From Alishewanella jeotgali KCTC 22429 (GTDB taxonomy: Bacteria > Pseudomonadota > Gammaproteobacteria > Enterobacterales > Alteromonadaceae): a stretch of 64,000 nucleotides of DNA. The stretch lies in assembly GCF_000245735.1 (NCBI RefSeq), contig NZ_AHTH01000049.1, positions 62,001 to 126,000 of the forward strand. Direction: 5' to 3'. Of this stretch, positions 9,555-18,309 are shown piece by piece; the stretch's first letter is position 1, and the number at the start of each line of letters is the position of its first letter. The notes under the pieces were generated by a model. It had not been told where the DNA came from. It saw only the letters and a list, made by a program, of their open reading frames with translations, and searched no databases. The position numbers and the translations under genes were made by a program.

Positions 9555-9570
9555 ACTTAAATGTTTAAGT
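9555..9570. promoter_or_regulatory. LacI-type operator between scrK and amylosucrase
   Basis: ACTTAAATGTTTAAGT has perfect 7-bp arms around a central TG, one base off the fully symmetric CTTAAACGTTTAAG found before the permease gene. It sits 22 bp upstream of the fructokinase start and about 130 bp before amylosucrase, so it could control both. A weaker AT-rich inverted repeat lies at 9621-9635. Confidence 0.75.
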
Positions 9571-9702
9571 TTAAGCTAGCCTATTCGCCTGCTGTTGTAA
9601 ATTGGACGCTGGCTAAAATTGCTTAAATTTTTAGCAAAAGCTTGCAATGCGGCAAAAATAAAGCAAAGATAGCGAATAAAACTTTGGTTTGGACCCTTGA
9701 TT

Positions 9703-11628
9703 ATGCCACAGTATCTGACCCGCTCCATGACAGCTGATCCTGCACAATTAGCGCATTTTTCTGATATTTTACTTAAACGTTATAGCTCGTCACTAAAAAC
9801 ACTGGCGAAAGGGCGCTGGCCGCTGCTGGCGGAGCGCTTACAGCAGCAGTTACCGGCTTTGCTGGCATTGTATCTGCCGCTTTATGGTGCACGCTTTGAT
9901 GCCTATTATCATTTGGAGCAGCTGCTAAAAATTCTGGCTAAAGCCATAGCGCAGCGGCCAGATTATCTGCTGGCGGAAGATGCTGCGCCGCAAGATTGGC
10001 ATCAATCGGAGCAGGCGCTTGGCTCGGCCTGTTATGTCGATCTGTTTGCCGGCGATTTTCAGGGGTTAAAGCAGCGTATTCCGTATTTACAGCAAACCGG
10101 GATTAATTATCTGCATCTGATGCCGCTGTTTAAAGCGCCCGAGCCAAATAGCGATGGCGGCTATGCGGTATCAGATTACCGCGCCACCATGCCTAAGCTG
10201 GGCACTATGACTGAGCTGGCAGATCTGATGCAGTCGCTGCATCAGCATGGCATCAGACCGGTGCTGGACTTTGTGTTTAACCATACCTCAGATGAGCACC
10301 GCTGGGCGCAAAAAGCCAAAGCGGGCGACACAGAGTACCAGGATTATTACTTCTTTTTTGATGAAGCGGAACGCGATCGCTATGCGCCTTATCTACGGGA
10401 AATTTTTCCGGAAATCCGCCGCGGTTGTTTTACGCGGGAAGCCAATTCCGGGCACTGGGTCTGGACCACCTTTAACAGTTTCCAGTGGGATCTGAATTAC
10501 GCTAACCCGGCGGTATTTAATGCGATGGCGGAAGAAATGCTATTTTTGGCCAATCAGGGTGCTGCCGTACTGCGCCTGGATGCATTAGCCTTTGTCTGGA
10601 AAGAGGCCGGCACTAACTGCGAAAACCTGCCGTTGGCACACACCTTGATCCGCGCCTTTAATCAGGTGGCACGGCTAGCGGCGCCGGCGCTGCAGTTTAA
10701 ATCAGAAGCCATAGTGCATCCGGATGAGGTGGTAAAATATATCGCCCCGGAGGAGTGTCAGCTGTCATACAACCCGTTGCTAATGGCTTTACTGTGGAAT
10801 AGTCTGGCGACCCGTAAAACCCGCCTGCTGACCGAGTCGTTACAGCGGCGCTTTGCGATTGACCCGCATTGTAGCTGGGTTAACTATATCCGTTGTCATG
10901 ATGATATCGGCTGGACCTTTGACGATAATGTCGCCTGGCAGCTGGGGATTAACCCGGAGCATCACCGGCAATTTTTAAATCAGTTCTATACCGGGCAATT
11001 TGCCGGTAGCTTTGCCAGCGGGGTGCCGTTTCAGCAAAATCCGCAAACCGGCGATTGCCGCGTTGCCGGCATGCTGGCGTCATTGACCGGCGTTGAGCAG
11101 GCTCTGAAAACCGGTAATACGGTGCATTTACAGCATGCGTTGGCCCGTATTTACCTGCTTAATAGCGTGATCCTGAGTATCGGCGGTTTGCCGCTGCTGT
11201 ATATGGGCGATGAGCTGGGCCTGTTAAATGATTACAGCTATCAGCAGGATGCAGCGAAAAAAGATGACAGCCGCTGGGTGAACCGGGTGGCGGTTAACGA
11301 GCAGCAGCTTGAAAGCGCCACCGACAGTACTAAGCTGTCCGGTAAAATTTATCAGCAACTGCAGCAGCTGCTGGGCGTAAGGCGGCACTTGCCGCTACTG
11401 GGGCAGGGCAAAACCGAAATTCTGGCCAGCGCCAATCCGCATCTGTTTAGCTATCGTCGTTATCAGGATCAGCAAAGTTTGCTGTGTGTGGTCAATTTTA
11501 GCGAACACAGTCAGACGCTGGCGATGCCGGCCAGCAGCCAGTGGCGGGATGAGTTAAGCGGTAACATGTATCAGGGCGCCCGGCTTGAGCTGCAGCCTTA
11601 TCAGGTACTGTGGTTAACGGCACTGTAA
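9703..11628 (+). CDS. Amylosucrase / sucrose-cleaving GH13 enzyme
   Basis: The 641-residue protein aligns in layout with Neisseria amylosucrase (636 residues): an all-helical N-terminal domain, a GH13 barrel from about residue 100, and a C-terminal beta domain. Visible catalytic motifs are LDFVFNHTSDEH, VLRLDALAFVWK (nucleophile Asp), KSEAIVHPDEV (acid/base Glu) and YIRCHDDIGWTF (third Asp). The enzyme cleaves sucrose, releasing fructose and either hydrolysing or polymerising the glucose. Hydrolase and polymerase forms cannot be told apart by eye. No signal peptide is seen, so it acts in the cytoplasm. I prefer the ATG at 9703, with GGA nine bases before it, over the TTG at 9697. Confidence 0.92.
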   Translation: MPQYLTRSMTADPAQLAHFSDILLKRYSSSLKTLAKGRWPLLAERLQQQLPALLALYLPLYGARFDAYYHLEQLLKILAKAIAQRPDYLLAEDAAPQDWHQSEQALGSACYVDLFAGDFQGLKQRIPYLQQTGINYLHLMPLFKAPEPNSDGGYAVSDYRATMPKLGTMTELADLMQSLHQHGIRPVLDFVFNHTSDEHRWAQKAKAGDTEYQDYYFFFDEAERDRYAPYLREIFPEIRRGCFTREANSGHWVWTTFNSFQWDLNYANPAVFNAMAEEMLFLANQGAAVLRLDALAFVWKEAGTNCENLPLAHTLIRAFNQVARLAAPALQFKSEAIVHPDEVVKYIAPEECQLSYNPLLMALLWNSLATRKTRLLTESLQRRFAIDPHCSWVNYIRCHDDIGWTFDDNVAWQLGINPEHHRQFLNQFYTGQFAGSFASGVPFQQNPQTGDCRVAGMLASLTGVEQALKTGNTVHLQHALARIYLLNSVILSIGGLPLLYMGDELGLLNDYSYQQDAAKKDDSRWVNRVAVNEQQLESATDSTKLSGKIYQQLQQLLGVRRHLPLLGQGKTEILASANPHLFSYRRYQDQQSLLCVVNFSEHSQTLAMPASSQWRDELSGNMYQGARLELQPYQVLWLTAL

Positions 11629-11664
11629 GTTGGGCACAAGGCTTATTCTTTTCTTACACCGCGC

Positions 11665-11803
11665 TTAAGGGCGCGGCGCTTGCCAAAAGATATTCAAATC
11701 AACGACAAACCTATTTGTTTGCTGCGACAGGATTATCCGCGGCGATAAATTCTGCCGCGTCACCAAGTTTTTGTAACGCTAGAGGTGACCAAACTACTTT
11801 CAT
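11665..11803 (-). pseudogene. Frameshifted N-terminal remnant of a ParE/RelE-family toxin
   Basis: The antitoxin stop overlaps an ATG at 11803 in the classic ATGA arrangement. The frame it opens reads MKVVWSPLALQKLGDAAEF, then IAADNPVAANK, and stops at TAG (11711-11713) after 30 residues. This is the opening helix-strand pattern of ParE/RelE toxins, whose usual length is 90-100. Skipping one base at the TAG restores a plausible continuation, RFVVDLNIFWQ, as expected after AANK in ParE proteins, before another stop at 11665. The toxin is therefore broken by a one-base insertion, and its C-terminal half, which holds the catalytic or gyrase-binding residues, is missing. Confidence 0.75.
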
Positions 11804-12081
11804 TTTTCCAGACGGCGCAGTATTTGGGAGCGCGCATCTTCACTCGATATACCCATACCTGCAGCTAGCTGCACTTCTGCAGCACGCATTTCTTCAAGTA
11901 ATTCGATTTTTTCTTGCATGGCTTCGTACTCAGCAACATCGAGAACAACGGCGACACCTTTACCACGCTGTGTAATAACCAGTGGGCGACGAGTTTCATT
12001 GATTTGCTTGATAAAAGATGCGACGCCCGCACGGAACTCAGACAAGGGTCGAATATCTTGATCAAGGTGAATACGGCTCAT
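11800..12081 (-). CDS. Phd/YefM-family antitoxin, orphaned
   Basis: A 93-residue protein starting at the ATG at 12081, six bases after GGAG; a GTG at 12093 is the only alternative. The N-terminal part, RPLSEFRAGVASFIKQINETRRP followed by LVITQRGKGVAVVLDVAEYEAM (split here), is the Phd/YefM DNA-binding and dimerisation fold. The C-terminal helical tail, which normally wraps the toxin, is present and ends in RSQILRRLEK. Its cognate toxin overlaps the stop codon but is disrupted. The intact reading frame may mean that the antitoxin is kept for self-regulation or to neutralise related toxins. The region looks AT-richer than its surroundings, which fits acquisition. Confidence 0.88.
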   Translation of the reverse strand: MSRIHLDQDIRPLSEFRAGVASFIKQINETRRPLVITQRGKGVAVVLDVAEYEAMQEKIELLEEMRAAEVQLAAGMGISSEDARSQILRRLEK

Positions 12082-12096
12082 ACTGAACTCCACTTA

Positions 12097-12116
12097 GTAC
12101 AAATTAACGTACAAAT
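12097..12116. promoter_or_regulatory. Paired GTACAAAT repeats upstream of the antitoxin gene
   Basis: GTACAAAT occurs at 12097-12104 and 12109-12116, exactly 12 bp apart and 16-35 bp upstream of the antitoxin start. Repeats on one DNA face in front of a Phd/YefM gene are likely autorepression sites; YefM operators contain the similar core TGTACA. The assignment is by position only. Confidence 0.5.
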
Positions 12117-12195
12117 AATAGTCTCACAGAACGTTCAGAGCAAGGAATCGATTTAATATTAAGTTTGCTTGAGTTTGCGTAAGTAGGCTTGGCAA

Positions 12196-12801
12196 TTAAT
12201 TGGCGCTAACCCGCCAGCCTTGTTCGGCTTTGCTGATGCATTTGGGGTTACCTTCTGCCACCAGCGACTCGGCAAAGAACCATTCTTTAAACAGTTGCCA
12301 ATTGGGCGTGATCGGACTTTGGCACTGGCCATTGGCTGTTTCGGCAAAGCGCTCTTCGCTGCAAGGCGGCACCTCGGGTAGCTGGCCGCGGTAGGCATAG
12401 GCATAAACCGCCTGACAATGTTCGGTCAGATAGGTATTAAACACCACCAGCCAGCCTTGCTGATAGCGCACTATACTAAAGCTGGGCAGGTTATTGGCCA
12501 CCGCAGTGGCAATGATCTCAGGCGCTTCTGCCTCGGCCAGTAACTGCAGCTCGCCCTGTTGTTCCCCCTCAGTCAGGCGCTGGCGGATCTGGATCCGTTC
12601 GCCGCGCCGCCAGGCGAAACCATCATAGGTAGTGTTATCTGCGGCTGCGATCAACGCATCCAGACCCCGTTCGTTACGTTTAACTTCCTGTTGAATGCTG
12701 CGCGCGATCTGCTCGGCTTCGGTCAGGGTTTTAAATTGATCGCAACCCGCAACAAACAGGCTGGCAAGTAGCAGAATAGTAGCAAAGGGTCTGGACATCA
12801 T
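12196..12801 (-). CDS. Predicted lipoprotein, function unknown
   Basis: Starting at the ATG at 12801 (or the adjacent one at 12798, with AGGT before it), the 201-residue product opens with a lipoprotein signal: a basic MMSRP, a hydrophobic stretch and the lipobox LFVAGC. A further in-frame extension upstream reads through a terminator hairpin and is not credible. The mature part begins with a helical region (LTEAEQIARSIQQEVKRNER) followed by mixed sequence with four more cysteines, two of them at AVYAY-proximal HCQ and PPCSEE. No known domain is apparent. It lies within the sucrose region, but nothing in it suggests a sugar role. Confidence 0.7.
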   Translation of the reverse strand: MMSRPFATILLLASLFVAGCDQFKTLTEAEQIARSIQQEVKRNERGLDALIAAADNTTYDGFAWRRGERIQIRQRLTEGEQQGELQLLAEAEAPEIIATAVANNLPSFSIVRYQQGWLVVFNTYLTEHCQAVYAYAYRGQLPEVPPCSEERFAETANGQCQSPITPNWQLFKEWFFAESLVAEGNPKCISKAEQGWRVSAN

Positions 12802-12882
12802 ATCTACCTGATCAGAGTAATAGCGCGGCGCTACCTTACTGCAAGGTCGGGAGCCTTGCAACTTGGTGCTGGCTTTAGCAAT

Positions 12883-12907
12883 AAAAAAAGCCCCGTTAAA
12901 GCGGGGC
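12883..12907 (-). terminator. Rho-independent terminator of the MFS permease gene
   Basis: GCCCCG (12890-12895) and CGGGGC (12902-12907) form a six-pair GC stem with a six-base loop; read on the minus strand it is followed by seven Ts. It lies 41 bp beyond the permease stop and just before the lipoprotein gene. Confidence 0.9.
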
Positions 12908-12947
12908 AACAGCACGAGAGAAAATCAATAATAGCGGTTATTACGCC

Positions 12948-14174
12948 TTAGTCGGACATCGCCTGTAATTGAGCCTCAGCCGGATTAAACAGATGGTTCC
13001 ACCACATTGCCGCTGCCAGCAGCAGCGCAAAGCCGGTAGCCAGATAAAAGCCGTAGCGTACGTCGCCAAACCAGTCGCCGACTATACCCATCAATAGTGG
13101 CCCCAGCGCGGCCGCCAGAGCGGTAAAGGCCAGGATCAGGCCTGCCGCTGCGCCATGTTGTTTGCGTGGGAAACAGCTGATGCCTTTAGAGTTCAGCGTA
13201 GGGTACATCATCGACATAAACAGGCCGGATAAGGGCATCAACCACAGCGCCCAGGCTACGCCATGCCACATACTAAGGACAAAACACAGCGCGATAACAC
13301 TGCTAAACCAGGCCAGCAGAATGGTCCAGCTAAAGCGGGTCAGTAACCATTCCGCAAGAAAGCGGCCGATAGTCCGCAAAATAAAGAATACGGTAATGGC
13401 ATGTGCGGCCAGTAAGGTCCACTGACCCTCATATTGCTGTAACAGAGTAGGTAACCAGACAAAGACCGCCACTTCAGTTGCGACATAGCAGGCAATGGCC
13501 AGCGAGAAGCCCAGCGCATAAGGATTTTTCACCAGAGCCAGAGTTTGCCAGATCGAGGCTTTAGGCTGTGGTGAGTAAAGCGGATAGTCCATGCGGTAGG
13601 CAATCAACAGTAACAGCGCACAAATAAAGCCGGCCACAAAATACAGCTGCTCCCAGGCCATATCAAACATCAGCAGGATCGCAACCAGGGCCGGGCCAAC
13701 GATGGCGCCCAGGCCAAAGAAACCCTCAACCCGGTTCATCAGCCGGGTATGGCTGGCAGAATTCGGGCTGATATCGCCAATCAGTGCCAGGGCGCCAGTT
13801 TTAAATAAACCGATACTCAGGCCACATAGCCCCAACAATAAGTTATAAAAGTAAAAACTCTGCCCCAGCGCAAAGGCAAAGCAGGCCAGGGAGTAGATCA
13901 GTAAGCCAAACAGAATAATTTTCTTCCGGCCAAGCTGGTCGGCCAGTTGGCCCAGGAATAGACCGGATAAACCGATAAAAATCATCGGCACGTAATGAAA
14001 GGCGGCTGCTTGCGTCAGGCTAAGGTCAAACTGCTTGACCACTTCGGGAATAATCACCCCCACGGCATCCGTGGTCATGGCGAAGACGAAGAACATCAGG
14101 CAGGTCATCCATTTAACCTGGGTATAGGTGTGCGTCGGCACGGCGGTTGCCGCTGCGCTGCTGAGCTGTTGCAT
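12948..14174 (-). CDS. MFS sugar transporter, probable sucrose permease
   Basis: A 408-residue, twelve-helix major-facilitator protein. The loop between helices 2 and 3 reads LADQLGRKKIILFG, the standard MFS signature, and a basic C-terminal loop precedes the last helices. Membership in the sucrose regulon is indicated by a perfect operator palindrome 179 bp upstream and by the neighbouring repressor, receptor, amylosucrase and fructokinase genes. Sucrose is therefore the likely substrate, brought across the inner membrane with protons. Sequence alone would not settle the sugar. It has its own terminator at 12883-12907. Confidence 0.85.
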   Translation of the reverse strand: MQQLSSAAATAVPTHTYTQVKWMTCLMFFVFAMTTDAVGVIIPEVVKQFDLSLTQAAAFHYVPMIFIGLSGLFLGQLADQLGRKKIILFGLLIYSLACFAFALGQSFYFYNLLLGLCGLSIGLFKTGALALIGDISPNSASHTRLMNRVEGFFGLGAIVGPALVAILLMFDMAWEQLYFVAGFICALLLLIAYRMDYPLYSPQPKASIWQTLALVKNPYALGFSLAIACYVATEVAVFVWLPTLLQQYEGQWTLLAAHAITVFFILRTIGRFLAEWLLTRFSWTILLAWFSSVIALCFVLSMWHGVAWALWLMPLSGLFMSMMYPTLNSKGISCFPRKQHGAAAGLILAFTALAAALGPLLMGIVGDWFGDVRYGFYLATGFALLLAAAMWWNHLFNPAEAQLQAMSD

Positions 14175-14352
14175 AGTCTAACCCTGTCTTATCGCTGTCG
14201 TAAGTGCAGCGTTTTATTAGTGTGGCAGTCTGCGCTATGCGCAGCTGGCCTTAGCCGCAGGTAGCATCAGTGGCTCAGGGGACTGCTTATCAGCAGACAC
14301 TGGCCATTTACGCTAACCCCGCTATATTCGTTGTTACGGCTTAAAATTACAC

Positions 14353-14366
14353 CTTAAACGTTTAAG
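14353..14366. promoter_or_regulatory. Perfect LacI-type operator upstream of the permease gene
   Basis: CTTAAACGTTTAAG is a fully symmetric 14-mer with the central CG typical of LacI-family operators. It is the strongest of five related sites in 9.5-18.4 kb and lies between the repressor gene and the permease gene. Confidence 0.85.
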
Positions 14367-14410
14367 TTGCAAGCTAAGAACCCGCTTTCTGGCGAAAAAT
14401 ACAACGTTTT

Positions 14411-15436
14411 TTAACAGCTGTCGCGCAGGCGTAGCTCACAAGGTAAAAGCACATTTTCAGCGGTATCGCCGGCCAGCAGCATTCTGGCGGCAATACGGCC
14501 TTTTTCATCGCTGTGCTGGGCGACGGTAGTCAGCGCCGGATAGCTACGCTCGGCCTCTTCAATGCCATCAAAGCCGACAATCCGCAGATCTTGCGGGATG
14601 TTAAGACCTAATTGCCGGGCGACACTAATAGCTCCGAGCGCAATCCGATCGCTCATACAAAGCAGCAGCGTTGGGCGGGGATGTTGCGTCAGAGCCTCAC
14701 GGGCGGCGATTTGCGCGTAATGATGGTTATTAACCGGTATATGCCAGATTTGCTCCGCGTTTAATTCGCGTTGCTGCTGCTTGGCGGCGGCCAGATAGCC
14801 CTCGAGCCGGCGGCGGGAAATCGCCTCATTCGCATCGTATAGCTCGTGTTGTTGTAGCCGGCAGACCCGATCGGAATCTATCAACCTAAGCCCTAGTACT
14901 GCGACCTTGCCAGGCTGTTTTTTCAGCGCATACTCAGCAATATCATAGGCATATTGATAGTTGTCGATATTAACCGAGCCGATACCACTGAGATTACAGT
15001 CGACACAGAGTAGCGGTTTGCCGCTTTGTTTAACCCGCTCCAGTTGCTCCGGATTTTTTGGGCTGCCGTAAATAATAAAGCCATCGGGTAGGGCTTCGGC
15101 GGTGCTATGTACCGCTTTGGCACCGGATAACAGCAACATATCCTTGCCGGCGTCTTGCAGCACCTCGGCGATGCCTTTAATTAACTGATTCGCAACCGGA
15201 TCGCTGACCGAATATTCCAGCGTATCCGACAGCAGAATGGCAATCATATCGGAGCGGCCGGTACGCAGGCTGCGGGCCGTGGCATTCGGGCCGCTAAAGC
15301 CGAGCTTTTCACTTTCCTGCAGAATATGTTTGCGCAGCTCTGCCGAGAGTTGATCCGGGCGGTTAAAGGCGTTAGATACAGTCGCCACCGACACCCCAAG
15401 GTGTTTGGCCAGCGCTTTAAGGGTAACTTTTGGCAT
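14411..15436 (-). CDS. scrR: LacI-family repressor, probable sucrose regulator
   Basis: The 341-residue protein begins with the LacI helix-turn-helix (VTLKALAKHLGVSVATVSNAFNR split as VTLKALAKHLGV and SVATVSNAFNRP) and the hinge helix NATARSLRTG. A periplasmic-binding-protein-like sensor follows and ends in CELRLRDSC, as usual. It is surrounded by sucrose genes and by palindromes of the LacI type before each of them, including its own promoter. The natural reading is a repressor that leaves DNA when sucrose or a product is bound. The effector is inferred. Confidence 0.92.
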   Translation of the reverse strand: MPKVTLKALAKHLGVSVATVSNAFNRPDQLSAELRKHILQESEKLGFSGPNATARSLRTGRSDMIAILLSDTLEYSVSDPVANQLIKGIAEVLQDAGKDMLLLSGAKAVHSTAEALPDGFIIYGSPKNPEQLERVKQSGKPLLCVDCNLSGIGSVNIDNYQYAYDIAEYALKKQPGKVAVLGLRLIDSDRVCRLQQHELYDANEAISRRRLEGYLAAAKQQQRELNAEQIWHIPVNNHHYAQIAAREALTQHPRPTLLLCMSDRIALGAISVARQLGLNIPQDLRIVGFDGIEEAERSYPALTTVAQHSDEKGRIAARMLLAGDTAENVLLPCELRLRDSC

Positions 15437-15499
15437 CAGGTTTTCCGGGTTTTTGCGTGTTAGCAGACAGAGCCGACAGATAAAACCACTCTAACCCAG

Positions 15500-15522
15500 T
15501 TTATCTTAAACGTTAAGATAAA
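15500..15522. promoter_or_regulatory. Operator-like inverted repeat before the lacI-type gene
   Basis: TTTATCTTAA and TTAAGATAAA form perfect 10-bp arms around ACG, 64 bp upstream of the repressor start. The core is one base shorter than the other sites, so the half-sites are spaced by an odd number. It is probably an autoregulatory site of lower or altered affinity. Confidence 0.65.
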
Positions 15523-15620
15523 TTGTGCTTTGGTTTTAGGTGCATGCTATCAGGAGCGAGCTTTCCGGAGTGGGGGGGCGGAGCAGAGGTTCCGGTACCG
15601 GGCTTAAATCTCGCAGGTAT

Positions 15621-15644
15621 AAAAAAAGGCGACCGCAGTCGCCT
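15621..15644 (-). terminator. Rho-independent terminator of the TonB receptor gene
   Basis: AGGCGAC (15627-15633) pairs with GTCGCCT (15638-15644) over a four-base loop, and on the minus strand the stem is followed by seven Ts. It lies 23 bp beyond the receptor stop codon. Confidence 0.9.
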
Positions 15645-15666
15645 TAAAGTATAAAGCAGCGGTCGC

Positions 15667-18102
15667 TTAGAACTGATAGCGTAAGCCAACAGAGGCAGTA
15701 CGACCATTGATGGTACGGGCGGTAATAATGCCATTGGCCGGCACACTGCCTTGCTCGGCTTCCGTTAAACCGACCTTATCGAACAGGTTATTGATATTCA
15801 GTGATACTGTCAGATCCTTGGCCAGCTCGTAACTGGCAAAGGCATTGACCTGGGTATAGGCGCCGAATTTCAAGTCGTTATTATCCTGGGCATAGGCAGC
15901 ACTGGTGCCAATTAAACTGACACCAAATTGTGCCTGATCCAGGGTGTAACGGGCTAACAGATTATAAATCACATCGGCCTGACGCCGTGGCGTATTGCCG
16001 ACTAATTCAGGATTCAGCGCATCTTTGCTGATCTCGGCATCGGTCCAGGTAATGGAGCCGCGCAGGTCCAGATCGCCGATACGGTAGCTACTTTCCAGCT
16101 CAATACCTTTGGCCTGATAAACGCGGTCAAAGAAGCGCTGGGTAGTGGCTTCAAAGTTCTGCTCATCCGTTTCGGCGAAAAACAGCGTCGCAAACAAATT
16201 CAGGTTGCCATGGCGGCTTTTGCTACCCAGTTCATATTGTTTCACCTGGTCAATGGCATCTTCGCGGGCCACCGAGCCATCGGCGTTAACCTTACCGAAC
16301 AACAGACGATCGGCATTAGCACGGCCACCTTTACTGACGCGGCCAAACATGGCCCAGTCGTTATTAAACTGATAGTTGGCACCGACTGAGTACGAGTTGT
16401 AAGCCCAGCCATAATTCACTAACTGCGGATTGGCCAGATCAATACCGGAAACACTCTGCTCAATAATACTGATCACCCCATCACCGTTCATATCACGGCT
16501 ACTTTGTACCGCGCCGGCATAGGTGCCGCTGGCACTGCCTATATCGCGACGCACACTGGCTTCCAACGACCAGTCGCCAAAGGCCCAGCTGGCTGCAGCG
16601 TAAGGAGCCTTAATGCTGTAGTCAGTATCATAATTGCGCTGGCAGCAGTTGCCCCAGAACGGCACGCCATAGGCCAGCTGGCCCTGCTCGGAGAAGGCTG
16701 TGCCGTTAGCGGCAAACACATTTAGCAGCTCAGCATTGTCACCTTTTAACGCCATCAGATAGGAGTTCCACAGCCAGGACATACTGATGCTCTGGTCAGC
16801 GAGGTAGTAGCCAAAGGTGACATCGACCTCGCCAAAACGGCGAGACAATTTCAGATCGTTAACGATGGAGCCAAAGTCATGCAGTTCGACATCAAAGGTA
16901 TGAATGCGCATTGCATTGCCGTTGCCGTACAAGTCGCCAGCCTGCGGACCTACCGCATAGCGTACTGTAGCGCCACTGCCGGCAATGCTATTGGCAATAG
17001 ACTGGGCGCTGTCGACTTCGGCCGGAAACAGCGTTATAAAGTTGCCGCTGATTTCACTGATCCGAAAGCGGTTATCCAGGGTCCAGTTATCATCGAGGTC
17101 AAACTGCGCCTCGATACCAAAGCTATTAACCTGTGGGTTCATGCCATCGCGAACATCGCCACGTGAGATCTGGTTGTCGCCGTTTAGCCGCACTGTCTGG
17201 GTTAAATAGGCGGATTGCAGCGTATCTTTTTTGGCGTTGTAGCCGGGAAGCGAACTGCCATCGGCCAACATCGGCATTGGCATATAGCTGGTTACCCGGT
17301 CATTCAGGTGCTTGGCATAAAGCCGCACATAACCGCTGTCAAAGTCTTTGGTCAGGTTGGCTTTTAGCTGATAGCCACGCTCGCCCTGATAACCTGGATC
17401 CCGCACGCCTTCACCCTGGCGGACAAAACCGCCAATATGAAAGCGCATATCGTTGTTGATATCACCGCCATATTCAAAATCGGTACGGAACTGATCGTAA
17501 TTTAAGCCGGAGGTCAGCGCCACGCTTCCGCCCTGCTCTTGACCCGTTTTACTGATAAAGTTAATCACACCGCCCGGTGAGTTGCTGGCGAGGGTACTGG
17601 CAGAGCCACCGCGGATCACTTCCAGTCGCGCCAGAGTCGCGTCAGCGCGGACAAAAATATCGGCGTTACCAAAGGCAATATCACCAAACTGGAGCACAGG
17701 CAGACCATCTTCCTGCAGGGTTAGAAATTTGGCGCCACCTGCAGCCACCGGCAAGCCGCGCACTGCGATATTGGCATTACCCTCGCCACCACTGGCTTCA
17801 CTGCGCACACCCGGTAGCATGCGGAACACTTCAGCAGTAGAGCGGGGCGCTGACGCATCGATATCTTCAAAGGTCAGGGTACTAACTGAGACGCTGGATT
17901 GCATTACGGTTTGGTTGCGCGATACTGCACCCGTTACCAGAATACGTTCAAAGCCGAGGCCACTGGGGGCAGCTTCTGCGGCCGCGTCAGTTTGTTCTGC
18001 AGCCTTCGGTTCAGGCGCAGTTTCCTGCGCAGTAAGTTGATGAGAAGTTAAAGCGAGAGTAATGGCCAGCGCCAGGCTGGATAACGCAGGTTGCTGTTGC
18101 AT
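15667..18102 (-). CDS. TonB-dependent receptor, probable sucrose/oligosaccharide uptake
   Basis: An 811-residue outer-membrane receptor. A signal peptide with a cut after about LTAQ is followed by an acidic, Ala-rich linker. The plug domain spans roughly residues 55-200, with SVSVSTLTFEDID, VFRMLPGVRSEASGG, NIAVRGLP and RLEVIRGGSASTLASNSPGG. The rest is a 22-strand barrel ending in the aromatic TASVGLRYQF. An operator-like site lies 45 bp upstream, placing it in the sucrose regulon together with the repressor, permease, amylosucrase and fructokinase genes. It would import the sugar across the outer membrane using TonB energy. The substrate is from context. Confidence 0.92.
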   Translation of the reverse strand: MQQQPALSSLALAITLALTSHQLTAQETAPEPKAAEQTDAAAEAAPSGLGFERILVTGAVSRNQTVMQSSVSVSTLTFEDIDASAPRSTAEVFRMLPGVRSEASGGEGNANIAVRGLPVAAGGAKFLTLQEDGLPVLQFGDIAFGNADIFVRADATLARLEVIRGGSASTLASNSPGGVINFISKTGQEQGGSVALTSGLNYDQFRTDFEYGGDINNDMRFHIGGFVRQGEGVRDPGYQGERGYQLKANLTKDFDSGYVRLYAKHLNDRVTSYMPMPMLADGSSLPGYNAKKDTLQSAYLTQTVRLNGDNQISRGDVRDGMNPQVNSFGIEAQFDLDDNWTLDNRFRISEISGNFITLFPAEVDSAQSIANSIAGSGATVRYAVGPQAGDLYGNGNAMRIHTFDVELHDFGSIVNDLKLSRRFGEVDVTFGYYLADQSISMSWLWNSYLMALKGDNAELLNVFAANGTAFSEQGQLAYGVPFWGNCCQRNYDTDYSIKAPYAAASWAFGDWSLEASVRRDIGSASGTYAGAVQSSRDMNGDGVISIIEQSVSGIDLANPQLVNYGWAYNSYSVGANYQFNNDWAMFGRVSKGGRANADRLLFGKVNADGSVAREDAIDQVKQYELGSKSRHGNLNLFATLFFAETDEQNFEATTQRFFDRVYQAKGIELESSYRIGDLDLRGSITWTDAEISKDALNPELVGNTPRRQADVIYNLLARYTLDQAQFGVSLIGTSAAYAQDNNDLKFGAYTQVNAFASYELAKDLTVSLNINNLFDKVGLTEAEQGSVPANGIITARTINGRTASVGLRYQF

Positions 18103-18146
18103 CTTGGGTGTCTCCCTTGTCGATCTGGAATATTATTTTTTATAAG

Positions 18147-18160
18147 CTGAAACGTTTAAG
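18147..18160. promoter_or_regulatory. LacI-type operator proximal to the TonB receptor gene
   Basis: CTGAAACGTTTAAG differs from the perfect operator at one base and lies 45-58 bp before the receptor start, a position that would block its promoter. Confidence 0.75.
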
Positions 18161-18309
18161 TTTGTTGCCGTTAAAAAAATGCCAGCAGGCATTTTCAGTA
18201 GGGCGACCGACCAGTACAGCGTGATAACAGCTAGATGACACGCTAAAGCTGCTGGCTGGTTCAGGTACAACTCTTATTATTTTGGTAAAACTTTATCAGT
18301 TAAAATTGT

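Noticed and set aside
11659-11676. CCGCGC-TTAAGG-GCGCGG hairpin as amylosucrase terminator
   Set aside because: The stem is good but no T-run follows on either strand, so I do not call it; it may still slow transcription.
11610-11975. Plus-strand 121-residue open frame after amylosucrase
   Set aside because: It is antisense to the antitoxin and toxin remnant, has no domain and no ribosome-binding site.
12802-12915. Extended N-terminus of the predicted lipoprotein
   Set aside because: It reads through a terminator hairpin and would place the lipobox in mid-protein.
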